Below, in pieces: positions 28,199 to 37,211 of a DNA stretch of 64,000 bases (position 1 is its first letter; each line of letters begins with the position of its first letter). Origin of the DNA: Alphaproteobacteria bacterium (GTDB lineage Bacteria > Pseudomonadota > Alphaproteobacteria > UBA8366); the NCBI GenBank assembly GCA_028281325.1, contig JANQKC010000011.1:220384-284383 (forward strand), written 5' to 3'. The translations under genes and the position numbers were made by a program. The notes below the pieces were generated by a model that was not told where the DNA came from, did no database searches, and saw nothing but the letters and a program-made list of their open reading frames with translations.

Positions 28199-28228
28199 TT
28201 GTCGGGCGGGCCTTCGGATCGCTATAAT
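28199..28228 (+). promoter_or_regulatory. Candidate promoter for the Rieske oxygenase unit
   Basis: A consensus TATAAT (28223-28228) is preceded at 18 bases by TTGTCG (28199-28204). It lies about 39 bases upstream of the Rieske alpha-subunit ATG. Confidence 0.6.
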
Positions 28229-28266
28229 CCGCTGTAAATAAAGACGATAGCGGGAAGGAAACGACC

Positions 28267-29634
28267 ATGGGCGGCAATGACCCCCGCCGGTACACCGGCG
28301 ACCTGGTCAACATCGGCGCCGGGCGGATCAGCCGGGACATCTTCACCGATCAGGCCATCTACGAGGATGAGTTGGAGCGGATTTTCCCCCGCTCCTGGTT
28401 GTTCATCGGCCACGAAAGCCAGATTCCCGACCCCGGCGATTTCATCCTCAGCCGCATGGCAGAGGAGTCGGTGATCTTCAACCGCGACCGGCACGGCAAG
28501 CTGCATGTCTTTCTGAACAATTGCCGCCACCGCGGCATGCGCGTCTGCCGCGCGGATACCGGCAACACGCGCAAATTCATGTGCCCCTTCCATGCCTGGG
28601 TGTTTTCCGACGAAGGCGCGCTGGTCGGCGTGCCGAAGATGGAGACCGGCTATCACAACGAACTCGACAAGTCGCAATGGGGCCTGATCGAGGCGCGCGT
28701 CGCCAGCTACCATGGCTATGTCTTCGCCTGCTGGGACGAGGAGACGCCGGATTTCGAAACCTATCTCGGCGACCTGCGCTTCTATTTCGACGACTACTGC
28801 GAATTGCCGGACGGCACCCACGGCGACTGGGAAGCGTTCGGCGGTGTCTTCAAATGGCGGGTGCCGTGCAATTGGAAATTCGGCGCGGAGAATTTCGGCG
28901 GCGACTACTACCACAACCCGAGCCATGCCTCGGTCGACGCCATCGTCTTGTCACCCGCCGGTGTAAAGGGCCGCCACACCTACGACGCCGTCACCAAGGC
29001 GCGCGAGTTGTACAAACTCAACATCTGCGTCACGCCCGAAGGCCACACCGCGCGGGGCGAGCTGTTCAAGGACGATTATGAGTATCTGCCGACCTACCAG
29101 GAAATGGCCGTGGTCGAGGACTATTTCCGCGACTGCTACAAGCAACGGCAATCGCGTCTCGGCGAGAAGGCCCGCTGGTTCGGCCATGGCGGCACGATCT
29201 TTCCCAATGTCTCCTATTCCAACGGCGTGCAGAGCATGGGCACCTGGAACCCGTGCGGCCCGCACGAGACCGAAATCTGGCGCATCTTCCTGGCGCCGAA
29301 GGACGCCCCGGACGAGGTCAAGAACGTGCTGCGCCATTACGTCATCCGCTACCAGGGTCCGTCGGGCCTGACGGAACAGGACGATATGGAGAATTGGGGC
29401 TCGGCGCATGAAGGGGCCCGCGGCACGATCGCGCGGCGCTACGATTTCCACTACGGCATGGGCATGGGCTACGAGCGTAAGGGCTGGCCCGTCGAATGGC
29501 TCGGCGGCGACGTCTACGCGACCGAGGATGTATCCGAACAGAACCAGCGCGCCTATTACGCCCGCTGGGCCGAGATCATGGACGACCCGCCGACCGCGCG
29601 CCGCCACCCGAAACCCGCCGAAGCGGCGGAGTAG
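28267..29634 (+). CDS. Aromatic ring-hydroxylating dioxygenase, Rieske alpha subunit
   Basis: A 455-residue catalytic subunit. The Rieske [2Fe-2S] ligands are NCRHRGMRVC and MCPFHAW (C-x-H about residues 86-88, C-x2-H about 106-109). The mononuclear iron site is NWKFGAENFGGDYYH with His following in NPSH (about 217-233), and the third ligand is probably the Asp in LTEQDDMENW. With ferredoxin and reductase it would add both atoms of O2 to an arene, giving a cis-dihydrodiol. GAAGGA before the ATG is a good ribosome-binding site. The beta subunit follows nine bases later. The His-x3-His spacing at the iron site is one shorter than the common His-x4-His. Confidence 0.93.
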   Translation: MGGNDPRRYTGDLVNIGAGRISRDIFTDQAIYEDELERIFPRSWLFIGHESQIPDPGDFILSRMAEESVIFNRDRHGKLHVFLNNCRHRGMRVCRADTGNTRKFMCPFHAWVFSDEGALVGVPKMETGYHNELDKSQWGLIEARVASYHGYVFACWDEETPDFETYLGDLRFYFDDYCELPDGTHGDWEAFGGVFKWRVPCNWKFGAENFGGDYYHNPSHASVDAIVLSPAGVKGRHTYDAVTKARELYKLNICVTPEGHTARGELFKDDYEYLPTYQEMAVVEDYFRDCYKQRQSRLGEKARWFGHGGTIFPNVSYSNGVQSMGTWNPCGPHETEIWRIFLAPKDAPDEVKNVLRHYVIRYQGPSGLTEQDDMENWGSAHEGARGTIARRYDFHYGMGMGYERKGWPVEWLGGDVYATEDVSEQNQRAYYARWAEIMDDPPTARRHPKPAEAAE

Positions 29635-29643
29635 GAAACGGTC

Positions 29644-30192
29644 ATGAAGGCAACACCGCAAAACGCCCTGATCGACGAGCTGCTGCTGCGCTATCGGGTC
29701 GAGCAGTTCTATATCCACGAGGCCGAGCTGCTGGACACACGACAGTTCGACGCCTGGCTGGAGTTGCTGGCCGACGATATCCGCTATTGGATGCCGGTGA
29801 TGCGCAACAAGAACCATGGCGAATGGGACGACGAGTACACCCGCGAGGGCAAGGACCTGAACTGGTTCGACGAGGGCAAGTTCGAATTGGAACAACGGGT
29901 CAAGCAGATCGCCACCGGCCTGCATTGGGCGGAGGAGCCGGTCTCGCGGACCTGCCACATGTTCTCGAACCTGCAGGTCACCGAAAACGTAAGCGAGGGG
30001 AGCGACGACACGCTGACCGCCCGTTGCCGGTTCATCGTCTACCGTAACCGGACCGAGACGGAGACCGACTTCTTCGTCGGCAAACGCCAGGACACGCTGC
30101 GCGACGGCGACGACGGTTTCCTCGTCGCGGCCCGCGAAATCTATCTCGACCAAAGCGTGCTGTTGGCAAAGAACCTGACGGTTTTCTTTTAG
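29644..30192 (+). CDS. Aromatic ring-hydroxylating dioxygenase, beta subunit
   Basis: A 182-residue structural subunit with the SnoaL/NTF2-like fold typical of Rieske oxygenase beta chains: RYRVEQFYIHEAELLDTRQF, WLELLADDIRYWMPVMRN, SRTCHMFSNLQV, and the final REIYLDQSVLLAKNLTVFF. It pairs with the alpha subunit as an alpha3beta3 complex and has no active site. The start ATG with GTAGGAAA upstream lies nine bases after the alpha-subunit stop. Confidence 0.93.
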   Translation: MKATPQNALIDELLLRYRVEQFYIHEAELLDTRQFDAWLELLADDIRYWMPVMRNKNHGEWDDEYTREGKDLNWFDEGKFELEQRVKQIATGLHWAEEPVSRTCHMFSNLQVTENVSEGSDDTLTARCRFIVYRNRTETETDFFVGKRQDTLRDGDDGFLVAAREIYLDQSVLLAKNLTVFF

Positions 30193-30212
30193 ACGGCAAT
30201 TACACGCCGTGC

Positions 30213-30310
30213 GTCATTCCCGCGAAAGCGGGAATCCAAGCAACCGCAGATTCTACACGTTGCCTCACCGCCAAGTGAATTCACTGGATTCCCGCCTGCG
30301 CGGGAATGAC
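30213..30310. repeat. Paired REP-like palindromic element
   Basis: A 26-base unit at 30213-30238 (GTCATTCCCGCGAAAGCGGG followed by AATCCA) recurs as a near-exact inverted copy at 30285-30310, differing in two loop bases. Each unit holds the palindrome TTCCCGC-NNNN-GCGGGAA. This is the widespread proteobacterial repeat whose chance translations read HSRAGGNP and DSRFRGND. It sits between the oxygenase beta subunit and the SDR gene and may end or stabilise the upstream mRNA. Confidence 0.85.
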
Positions 30311-30348
30311 AATGGATTGGGACAACTAACCAAGCCAAAGGACGCGCC

Positions 30349-31137
30349 ATGCCCGACGAGAACAGGCCTAAAACCATCATCGTGTCCGGCGGCACCTATG
30401 GCATCGGGCGTGGGATCGTGCTCGACCTCGCGCGGCGGGGGTGGAATGTCGTGGCCTTCGGGCTGGACGGCAAGCAGCCCGGCAGCGCCGCCGACAACGG
30501 CATCGAGGGAACCCGCGCGGCGCTGGCGGCCGAAGGCCTTGAGGCCGACGTGATCGAAGCCGATGTCGCCGACGCCGGCGCGGTCGCCGACGTGGTCGAG
30601 CACGCGCTGTCGCTGCACGGCCGTATCGACGGCGCGGTCAACAACGCGGCGCTGCGGCCGAGCGGCACCGTGCTGGATACCGACGAGGCCACCTTCGACC
30701 GGGTCGTCGCGGTGAACCTGAAGGGGCAGTTCCTGCTGTGCAAGGCGGTCATCCCCCTTATGCGCGACGCCGGCGGCGGGGCGATCGTGAACATCGGGTC
30801 CGGCGCGGGCTGGGGCAAACCCGGAATCGCCGCCTACTGCGCCAGCAAGGGCGGCGTCTTCGCGCTCAGCGCCGCCCTGGCCTACGACCATCTGCAGGAC
30901 CGCGTCCGCGTCAACGTCGTGGTGCCGGGACCGCAAACCGCGTCCGGCATGGTCGAGGCGATGGCGGGCGACGGCGTCTCGAAACCGGTCACCGCGAGTG
31001 GTCGGCAGACCCAGCCGCAGGACATCGCCAACGCGGTCGCCTTCCTCTTGTCGGACGAGGCCGCTCAAATCTCCGGAACGGTCGTCGATGTCGGCGCCTT
31101 TGCGCATCAGGGCGGCGTCGGCCAGCCACGCGTGTAA
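30349..31137 (+). CDS. Short-chain dehydrogenase/reductase (candidate cis-dihydrodiol dehydrogenase)
   Basis: A 262-residue Rossmann enzyme. The cofactor motif is SGGTYGIGRG (about residues 13-22), followed by AVNNAALRP, the catalytic Ser of VNIGSGAGWG and the YCASKGG Tyr-x3-Lys pair. Its position after the Rieske oxygenase subunits suggests that it oxidises the cis-dihydrodiol to a catechol, which the divergent VOC dioxygenase could cleave. SDR specificity cannot be read from motifs, so this is inferred from context. It is separated from the beta subunit by the REP-like element, so transcription may be partly uncoupled. Confidence 0.88.
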   Translation: MPDENRPKTIIVSGGTYGIGRGIVLDLARRGWNVVAFGLDGKQPGSAADNGIEGTRAALAAEGLEADVIEADVADAGAVADVVEHALSLHGRIDGAVNNAALRPSGTVLDTDEATFDRVVAVNLKGQFLLCKAVIPLMRDAGGGAIVNIGSGAGWGKPGIAAYCASKGGVFALSAALAYDHLQDRVRVNVVVPGPQTASGMVEAMAGDGVSKPVTASGRQTQPQDIANAVAFLLSDEAAQISGTVVDVGAFAHQGGVGQPRV

Positions 31138-31252
31138 CTGCGGCAACTATTTCGCGCCAAACCCTACCGTCGCCGGAATAAATGGTTACAATTGTCACGT
31201 ACCGGTAACGTCGTTTTTGCATAATCCGGGCGTCATCTCAGGGGAAAATTCA

Positions 31253-32296
31253 ATGAAACCGAAATTAGTCTCGAAATTCAGCCTTGGCATCGCGGCGACC
31301 ATGGCGGCTGTCATGATGAGCGCCGGCGTTGTACAGGCCAAAACAGACCTGCTCGTCTATACCGCGGTGGAAGCGGACGAGTTGAAGAAATTCAAGAAGG
31401 CTTTCGAAGCCGACTATCCCGACGTGAACATCAAATGGGTGCGCGACTCCACCGGCATCATCACGTCGAAGCTGCTTGCGGAGAAAGAGAACCCGAAGGC
31501 GGACATCGTCTGGGGCGTCGCCGCGACCAGCCTGTTGCTCCTCAGCGAGCACAATTACTTCCAAGGCTACGCGCCGAAGGGCGTCGAGAAGCTCGACAAG
31601 AAATACTACGACACCAAGAACAACCCGCCGCTCTGGGTCGGCCAGCGCGCCTGGATCGCCTCGATCTGCTTCAACACGGTCGAAGGCAAGAAGAACAGCC
31701 TGCCGATGCCGCAGACCTGGAACGATCTCACCAAGCCTGTCTACAAGGGCCACGTGATCATGCCGAACCCGAACTCGTCGGGCACCGGCTTCCTGGATGT
31801 CTCGTCCTGGATTCAGATGAAGGGCGAGAAGAAAGCCTGGGCCTATATGGACGCGCTGCACACCAACATCGCGCGCTATACCCATTCCGGCTCGAAGCCC
31901 TGCAAGCTCGCCGCCAAGGGTGAAATCCCCATCGGCGTCTCCTTCGCCTACCGCGGCGCCAAGTCGAAGAACCAGGGCGCGCCGCTTGAGGTTATCGCCC
32001 CGGCGGAAGGCGTCGGCTGGGACCTGGAAGCCTTCGGCATCGTGCGCAACACCAAGAATCTGGAAGCCGCGCGCGCCCTGGCCGACTGGTCGGTGACCGA
32101 GAAGGCGAACAAGATCTATAACGAGGAATACGCCGTGGTCGCCATGCCGGGCGTCGCGAAGCCGGTGAAGAACTTCCCGCCGGGCATCGAAAGCAAGATG
32201 ATCAAGAACGACTTCCAGTGGGCGGCCGCCAACCGGATCCGTATCCTGGACGAGTGGCGCAAGCGCTACGACGGCAAGTCGGAACCGAAATCGTAG
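31253..32296 (+). CDS. Periplasmic substrate-binding protein of a putative 2-aminoethylphosphonate-type ABC importer
   Basis: About 347 residues with a cleavable signal peptide (cut after VVQA near residue 26). The mature protein resembles the family annotated as putative 2-aminoethylphosphonate-binding PhnS2: LLVYTAVEADELKKFKKAFE, WVRDSTGIITSKLLAEKENP, ICFNTVEGKKN, MPNPNSSGTGFLDVSSW, ARYTHSGSKPCKLA and AVVAMPGVAKP. The ATG at 31253 follows AGGGGAAA; a longer frame exists upstream but lacks the signal. No phosphonate-degrading genes (phnW, phnX) are nearby, so another small anion is possible. A terminator-like hairpin separates it from the ATPase gene. Confidence 0.88.
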   Translation: MKPKLVSKFSLGIAATMAAVMMSAGVVQAKTDLLVYTAVEADELKKFKKAFEADYPDVNIKWVRDSTGIITSKLLAEKENPKADIVWGVAATSLLLLSEHNYFQGYAPKGVEKLDKKYYDTKNNPPLWVGQRAWIASICFNTVEGKKNSLPMPQTWNDLTKPVYKGHVIMPNPNSSGTGFLDVSSWIQMKGEKKAWAYMDALHTNIARYTHSGSKPCKLAAKGEIPIGVSFAYRGAKSKNQGAPLEVIAPAEGVGWDLEAFGIVRNTKNLEAARALADWSVTEKANKIYNEEYAVVAMPGVAKPVKNFPPGIESKMIKNDFQWAAANRIRILDEWRKRYDGKSEPKS

Positions 32297-32321
32297 GACC
32301 GGCTTTTCGGCCCGAAGCAAT

Positions 32322-32358
32322 CGCCCCGGTTTTCCCAAAAAGCCGGGGCGTCTTCTTT
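32322..32358 (+). terminator. Hairpin attenuator between the binding-protein and ATPase genes
   Basis: CGCCCCGG (32322-32329) pairs with CCGGGGCG (32343-32350), helped by an inner TTTT/AAAA match, and is followed by the T-rich TCTTCTTT. Partial termination here would give more binding protein than transporter, a common ratio in ABC importers. Confidence 0.65.
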
Positions 32359-32409
32359 GGGCCGAACCTTCCGGGTTTCTGATACGATAGTGTTGGGAGG
32401 ATCGGGCGC

Positions 32410-33510
32410 ATGGACGGCACAGGCGGCGGCGCGTATTTACGGATACGGCATCTGACGAAGAAATTCGGCGACTTCGTGGCGCTTCGGGACGTCTCGCTCG
32501 ACGTCCACGAGGGGGAATTCGTCTGCTTCCTGGGACCGTCGGGCTGCGGCAAGACCACCTTGCTGCGGGCGATTGCCGGCCTCGACATCCAAACCGTCGG
32601 CACGATCCACCAAGCCGGCGTCGACATTTCCTCCTTGCCGCCGAGCGAACGGGATTTCGGCATCGTCTTTCAATCCTACGCCCTGTTCCCGAACCTCACG
32701 GTAGCCCGCAACGTCGGCTATGGCCTCGAAAGCCAGAAGATGGCGCGGGCGGAAATCGACAAGCGCGTCTCCGAGCTGCTCGGCCTCGTGGACCTCGACG
32801 ACCAGCGCGACAAATATCCCGCACAGCTTTCGGGCGGCCAGCAACAACGCGTCGCGCTCGCCCGCGCGCTCGCCACGTCGCCGGGCCTGTTGCTGCTGGA
32901 CGAACCCTTGTCCGCGCTGGATGCAAAAGTGCGCGTTCACTTGCGGCAGGAAATCAAACAGCTGCAGGAGAAGATCGGCGTCACCACGATCATGGTGACG
33001 CACGACCAGGAAGAAGCTTTGGCGATGGCCGACCGGATCGTCGTGATGAACCAGGGGTTCATCGAACAGATCAGCACGCCGAATGACGTCTACGCCAAGC
33101 CCGTGTCGCCTTTCGTCGCGGAATTCATCGGCACCACCAACTTCATCGACGGCGTGATGACCGCCGACGGCCGCATCTCCGCCGCCGGCGTGACGATCGA
33201 GGCGGGCGGCGACAACACCGCCTTTACCGCCGGCGACAAGGTCACGATCTGCGTCCGACCGGAAGACGTGTTGGTGACCGAGACGGCGGACGGGCGGAAC
33301 GGCAGCTTCGAGGTCACCGTCTCCGACGTCGAATTCCTGGGATCGTTCCATCGCTGCCATGTAACCCCGACGCGTGGAAACGGAACCGGCTTCATGGCGG
33401 ACCTGTCGGCAAACCACGCGCGCAACCTGCGGCTCGAGGAAGGGCGAACGCTGAACGTCCTGCTGCCGCCCGCATTCGTCCGCGTCTATGCCTCGGGTGA
33501 GACCGAGTGA
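32410..33510 (+). CDS. ABC transporter ATP-binding protein (putative PhnT2 type)
   Basis: A 366-residue import ATPase. Walker A is [17 protein letters not shown] (about residues 42-58), Q-loop [12 protein letters not shown], signature [15 protein letters not shown], Walker [13 protein letters not shown], and switch His in VTHDQEEAL. The C-terminal third (about 240-366) is a TOBE-like regulatory domain, including [10 protein letters not shown]. It belongs to the spermidine/iron/phosphonate importer class. GGGAGGATC precedes the ATG. The permease gene starts eight bases after its stop. Confidence 0.92.
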   Translation: MDGTGGGAYLRIRHLTKKFGDFVALRDVSLDVHEGEFVCFLGPSGCGKTTLLRAIAGLDIQTVGTIHQAGVDISSLPPSERDFGIVFQSYALFPNLTVARNVGYGLESQKMARAEIDKRVSELLGLVDLDDQRDKYPAQLSGGQQQRVALARALATSPGLLLLDEPLSALDAKVRVHLRQEIKQLQEKIGVTTIMVTHDQEEALAMADRIVVMNQGFIEQISTPNDVYAKPVSPFVAEFIGTTNFIDGVMTADGRISAAGVTIEAGGDNTAFTAGDKVTICVRPEDVLVTETADGRNGSFEVTVSDVEFLGSFHRCHVTPTRGNGTGFMADLSANHARNLRLEEGRTLNVLLPPAFVRVYASGETE

Positions 33511-33517
33511 CCGCCGC

Positions 33518-35233
33518 ATGACCGACAGCGCCGCCACAACGACCGCACCGGCCTCCGCCCCCACGATCAAGCCGAAAGTCAGCAGCGAAGACTGGATCAT
33601 GCGCGCGGTCCTGGTCGGGATCGCACTGTATCTGATCGTCTCGATCCTGCTGCCGCTCTACGCCATCCTGTCCAAGAGTTTCAAGGACGTGGACGGCGCG
33701 TTCGTCGGCGTCGCCAACTACGCCAAATTCTTCTCGACGCCGGCGCTGTTCTGGTCGATCCAAAACAGCCTGACGGTGACGCTGATATGCTGCGTCATCG
33801 TCGTGCCGGTCGCCTTCTTGTACGCCTACGCGCTGACGCGCACCTGCATGCCGTTCAAAGGGTTTTTCAAGGGCGTCGCGCTGATCCCGATCCTGATGCC
33901 GTCGCTGCTGCCGGCGATCGCGCTCGTCTATCTGTTCGGCAACCAGGGCCTCATCAAATCCTGGCTCTTCGGCTATGAGATCTACGGTCCGATCGGGATC
34001 GTCATGGGCGAAAGCTTCTACGTTTTCCCGCATGTCCTGACGATCCTGCTGATCTCAATGGCGAATTCGGACGCCCGGCTCTACGAGGCGTCGACCGCGC
34101 TCGGCGCCAGCAGGATCAAGACCTTCTTCACCGTCACGCTGCCGAGCGTCCGCTACGGCCTCGTGTCCGCCTTCTTCGTCTGCTTTACCCTGGTGATCAC
34201 CGATTTCGGCGTGCCGAAGGTGGTCGGCGGCAAATACAACGTGCTGGCGACCGACATCTATAAGCAAGTGATCGGGCGGCAGGATTTCGAGATGGGCGCG
34301 GTGGTCAGCATGGTGCTGCTGTTGCCCGCCGTTCTGGCCTTCGCCGCCGACCGCGTCGTGCAGCGTAAACAGGTCGCCCTGCTGTCCGCCCGCGCCGTGC
34401 CGTTCCAGCCGCAGCGCAACCCGGCGACCGACGGATTGATGTTCGCCTTCTGCGGGGTGGTCGGTTTCATCCTGATATCGATCTTGGGCGTGGCGGCCTT
34501 TGCCTCCTTCGCCAAGTTCTGGCCGTATGACCTGTCGCTCGTGCTGAACCACTACAATTTCGACCTGATGGACGGCGGGGGCTGGGATTCGTATTTCAAT
34601 TCGATCGAGTTGGCCGCCTGGACCGCCGTGATCGGCACGGCCCTGGTCTTCACGGGCGCCTATCTGGTGGAAAAGAGCAACGGTTTTCTGGCCGGACGCG
34701 CCGGCCTGCAACTCCTGTGCATGGTGCCGATGGCCGTACCCGGCCTGGTGCTGGGCCTCGCCTATGTCTTCTTCTTCAACGCGCCGGGCAACCCGCTCGG
34801 CTTCCTGTATCACACGATGCCGATCCTGGTGATCTGCACGGTGACGCATTTCTACACCGTCGCGCATCTGACCGCGGTCACCGCGCTGAAACAGATGGAC
34901 GCCGAATTCGAAGCCGTATCGGCGTCGCTCAAGGTGCCGTTCTACCGCACCTTCTTCCGCATCACCGTGCCGGTCTGCCTGCCGGCCATCCTGGATATCT
35001 CCATGTATCTGTTCGTCAACGCCATGACGACGGTGTCGGCGGTGGTCTTCCTGTATTCGCCGGATACCTCGCTCGCCTCGGTCGCGATCCTCAACATGGA
35101 CGACGCCGGGGACATCGCGCCGGCCGCCGCGATGGGCATGATGATCGTCATCACCGCGGCGGCGGTTCGCCTGCTGCACGCGATCCTGACACGCGGCATC
35201 CTCGCCCGCACCCAAGCCTGGCGGAAGCGTTAG
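33518..35233 (+). CDS. ABC transporter permease, two fused permease domains (putative PhnU2 type)
   Basis: About 571 residues with around twelve transmembrane helices in two halves, each with an EAA-type loop contacting the ATPase: EASTALGASRIKTFFTVTLP (about residues 192-211) and EAVSASLKVPFYRTFFRITVP (about 468-488). Fusion of the two permease halves is typical of the iron/aminoethylphosphonate importer class. The start ATG at 33518 (MTDSAATTTAPA) follows the ATPase stop by seven bases; an in-frame ATG at 33488 would overlap it. The 3' end overlaps the convergent TRAP gene by four bases. Confidence 0.9.
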   Translation: MTDSAATTTAPASAPTIKPKVSSEDWIMRAVLVGIALYLIVSILLPLYAILSKSFKDVDGAFVGVANYAKFFSTPALFWSIQNSLTVTLICCVIVVPVAFLYAYALTRTCMPFKGFFKGVALIPILMPSLLPAIALVYLFGNQGLIKSWLFGYEIYGPIGIVMGESFYVFPHVLTILLISMANSDARLYEASTALGASRIKTFFTVTLPSVRYGLVSAFFVCFTLVITDFGVPKVVGGKYNVLATDIYKQVIGRQDFEMGAVVSMVLLLPAVLAFAADRVVQRKQVALLSARAVPFQPQRNPATDGLMFAFCGVVGFILISILGVAAFASFAKFWPYDLSLVLNHYNFDLMDGGGWDSYFNSIELAAWTAVIGTALVFTGAYLVEKSNGFLAGRAGLQLLCMVPMAVPGLVLGLAYVFFFNAPGNPLGFLYHTMPILVICTVTHFYTVAHLTAVTALKQMDAEFEAVSASLKVPFYRTFFRITVPVCLPAILDISMYLFVNAMTTVSAVVFLYSPDTSLASVAILNMDDAGDIAPAAAMGMMIVITAAAVRLLHAILTRGILARTQAWRKR

Positions 35234-37134
35234 GCCGCGCCGACGGGCGATTTTCGAAACTGCGGGATCAACGCGACCGCCGCGACGCCGAGCGCCACCG
35301 GCGCCGTCACCGGCGTCGGCGCGAGCAGGGCGATCCCGGCACCGGCCGCGAGAAGGCGGCTCCACGCCGGCATCGCGCGCTTGAGATACCCTTCCACCGC
35401 AATCGATAGCAGCACCAGCCCGATCGCCGCGCTGAGGCAGATTAGCGCGATCGACCCGGGCTCGCCGATCAGCAGGATTTCGTTCGCATAGACGAAGGCG
35501 AAGGGCAGAATGAACGCGCCGAGCGACAGCCGAACGGCGGTGACGGCGATCTTCATCGGGTTGTCCAGCGCAATGGCCGACGCCGCATAAGCCGCGACCG
35601 CGACCGGCGGGGTCATCGCCGACAGCACCGCGAAATAGAGCAGGAACATGTGACCGGCCATCAGGTTGACCTGCAGGTCGTCGATCAGCAGCGGCCCGAC
35701 CAGCACCGCCGCCAGGATATAGGCGCTGGGCGTCGGCATGCCGAGGCCGAGCACGATGGTGAGCGCCGCGGCGATGACCAGCGACAGAAACAGGTCCGCA
35801 TCGGCGATATAGAAAATCAGATGCGAGAACTTGGCGGCAAGGCCGGTCATGGTGATGCCGCCGATCACCAATCCCGCCGCGGCGCAGGCGCCGGTCACCG
35901 GCACCATGCGCATCGCCGTCTCCGCCAACGCCTCGTAGATCGCCCGCGGCCCCATCCGCGTATCGGCGCGGAACAGCGACACCAGCACGATGGTCGCCGC
36001 GCCGAACGCCGCGACATAGGTCGGCGTGAAACCTTCGATCAACGCGACGACGATGACGATCAGCGGCACCAGGAACAATCCGCCGCGCTTCATCGTGTCC
36101 TTGAGCCTAGGGATGTCCGCGTCCGCGAGCGGCGCCAGCCCCATCTTGAGCGAGCGCAGATGCACCTGCGTGTAGACGCAGAGGTAATAGAGCACCGCCG
36201 GCACGAGGCCGGCGATGACGATGTCCAGGTAATCCAGGTCGGTGAAGTCCGCCATGATGAACGCGGCGGAGCCCATCACCGGAGGCAGGATGCTGCCGCC
36301 GGTCGACGCCGCGACCTCGACCCCGCCCGCCAATCTGCCGGGATAGCCGAGCCGCTTCATGATCGGGATGGTCACCGCGCCGGTCGTCACCACGTCGGAG
36401 GTCGGGCTGCCGGAAATCGTGCCGTACAGGCCAGAGGACACGACGGCGATCTTGGCCGGGCCGCCGGGCGACCGGCCGCTGATCGCCGCCGACAGATCGA
36501 AAAAGAACTCGCTGCCACCGGCCCGCGACAGGAAGGTCCCGAACAGCACGAACAGGAAAACATAGGTCCCCGCCACCCGAAGCGGCACGCCGAAGATGCC
36601 GTCGGTGGTGAACACCATAATATCGATGAAATGGTCGTAGGTGATCAGGCCGTGATTGAGCGGCCCCTCGAACCGGTCGCCATACAGGTTATAGAGGATG
36701 AACACGCCGACCAGCAGCGTCAGGCCGAGGCCCACGGTGCGCCGCGTCGCTTCCAGCGTCAGCACCCAGACGATGGTCGCAAAGCCGATATCCCACCCGC
36801 TCAACGGGTCGAGCAGCGTGATCCGGGCCGCGATATCGCCCGCATTCACCGCGAAATAGAGCCCCGCCGCGCCGCTGGCCAAGGCCATCGCGATGTCGTA
36901 GACGGGCGGCGAACGATCCTCGTCCACCGCCGTCGCATTGACCGTTAGGAAGACCAGCACCAGCATCAGGGTCAGAAAAATGATGGTCAACGCCAGCGCG
37001 TCGATCAACGCCACCGTCGCGGCGTACAGCACCCACACGGTCACACAGGCCGCATAGGCGGTGATGAAGGCTTTCCACCACCCGGTTGTTTGCCGGCGTC
37101 CCCCGGTCGAAAACGCCGCCGTCAGCAAATTCAT
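35230..37134 (-). CDS. TRAP transporter fused permease (4TM/12TM, DctQM-like)
   Basis: A 634-residue inner-membrane protein with about 16-18 helices. The conserved large-subunit core includes SGLYGTISGSPTSDVVTTGAVTIP, GGVEVAASTGGSILPPVMGSAAF and LGLGMPTPSAYILAAVL, the hallmark of fused TAXI-type TRAP permeases. It imports organic acids using a sodium or proton gradient with the TAXI receptor encoded 77 bases upstream on the same strand. The substrate is unknown. The gene converges with the ABC permease and overlaps its stop region. Confidence 0.94.
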   Translation of the reverse strand: MNLLTAAFSTGGRRQTTGWWKAFITAYAACVTVWVLYAATVALIDALALTIIFLTLMLVLVFLTVNATAVDEDRSPPVYDIAMALASGAAGLYFAVNAGDIAARITLLDPLSGWDIGFATIVWVLTLEATRRTVGLGLTLLVGVFILYNLYGDRFEGPLNHGLITYDHFIDIMVFTTDGIFGVPLRVAGTYVFLFVLFGTFLSRAGGSEFFFDLSAAISGRSPGGPAKIAVVSSGLYGTISGSPTSDVVTTGAVTIPIMKRLGYPGRLAGGVEVAASTGGSILPPVMGSAAFIMADFTDLDYLDIVIAGLVPAVLYYLCVYTQVHLRSLKMGLAPLADADIPRLKDTMKRGGLFLVPLIVIVVALIEGFTPTYVAAFGAATIVLVSLFRADTRMGPRAIYEALAETAMRMVPVTGACAAAGLVIGGITMTGLAAKFSHLIFYIADADLFLSLVIAAALTIVLGLGMPTPSAYILAAVLVGPLLIDDLQVNLMAGHMFLLYFAVLSAMTPPVAVAAYAASAIALDNPMKIAVTAVRLSLGAFILPFAFVYANEILLIGEPGSIALICLSAAIGLVLLSIAVEGYLKRAMPAWSRLLAAGAGIALLAPTPVTAPVALGVAAVALIPQFRKSPVGAA

Positions 37135-37211
37135 GACACCCAGCCCCGATAAGACCTCGGCGGCACCGGGGCCGCCGAGAGTCTGCTATCCGATAAACCC
37201 GCGCGAGAAGG

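Noticed and set aside
30189..30395. Short proteins reading HSRAGGNP and DSRFRGND
   Set aside because: These are chance translations of the REP-like palindromic element, a well-known source of false gene calls.
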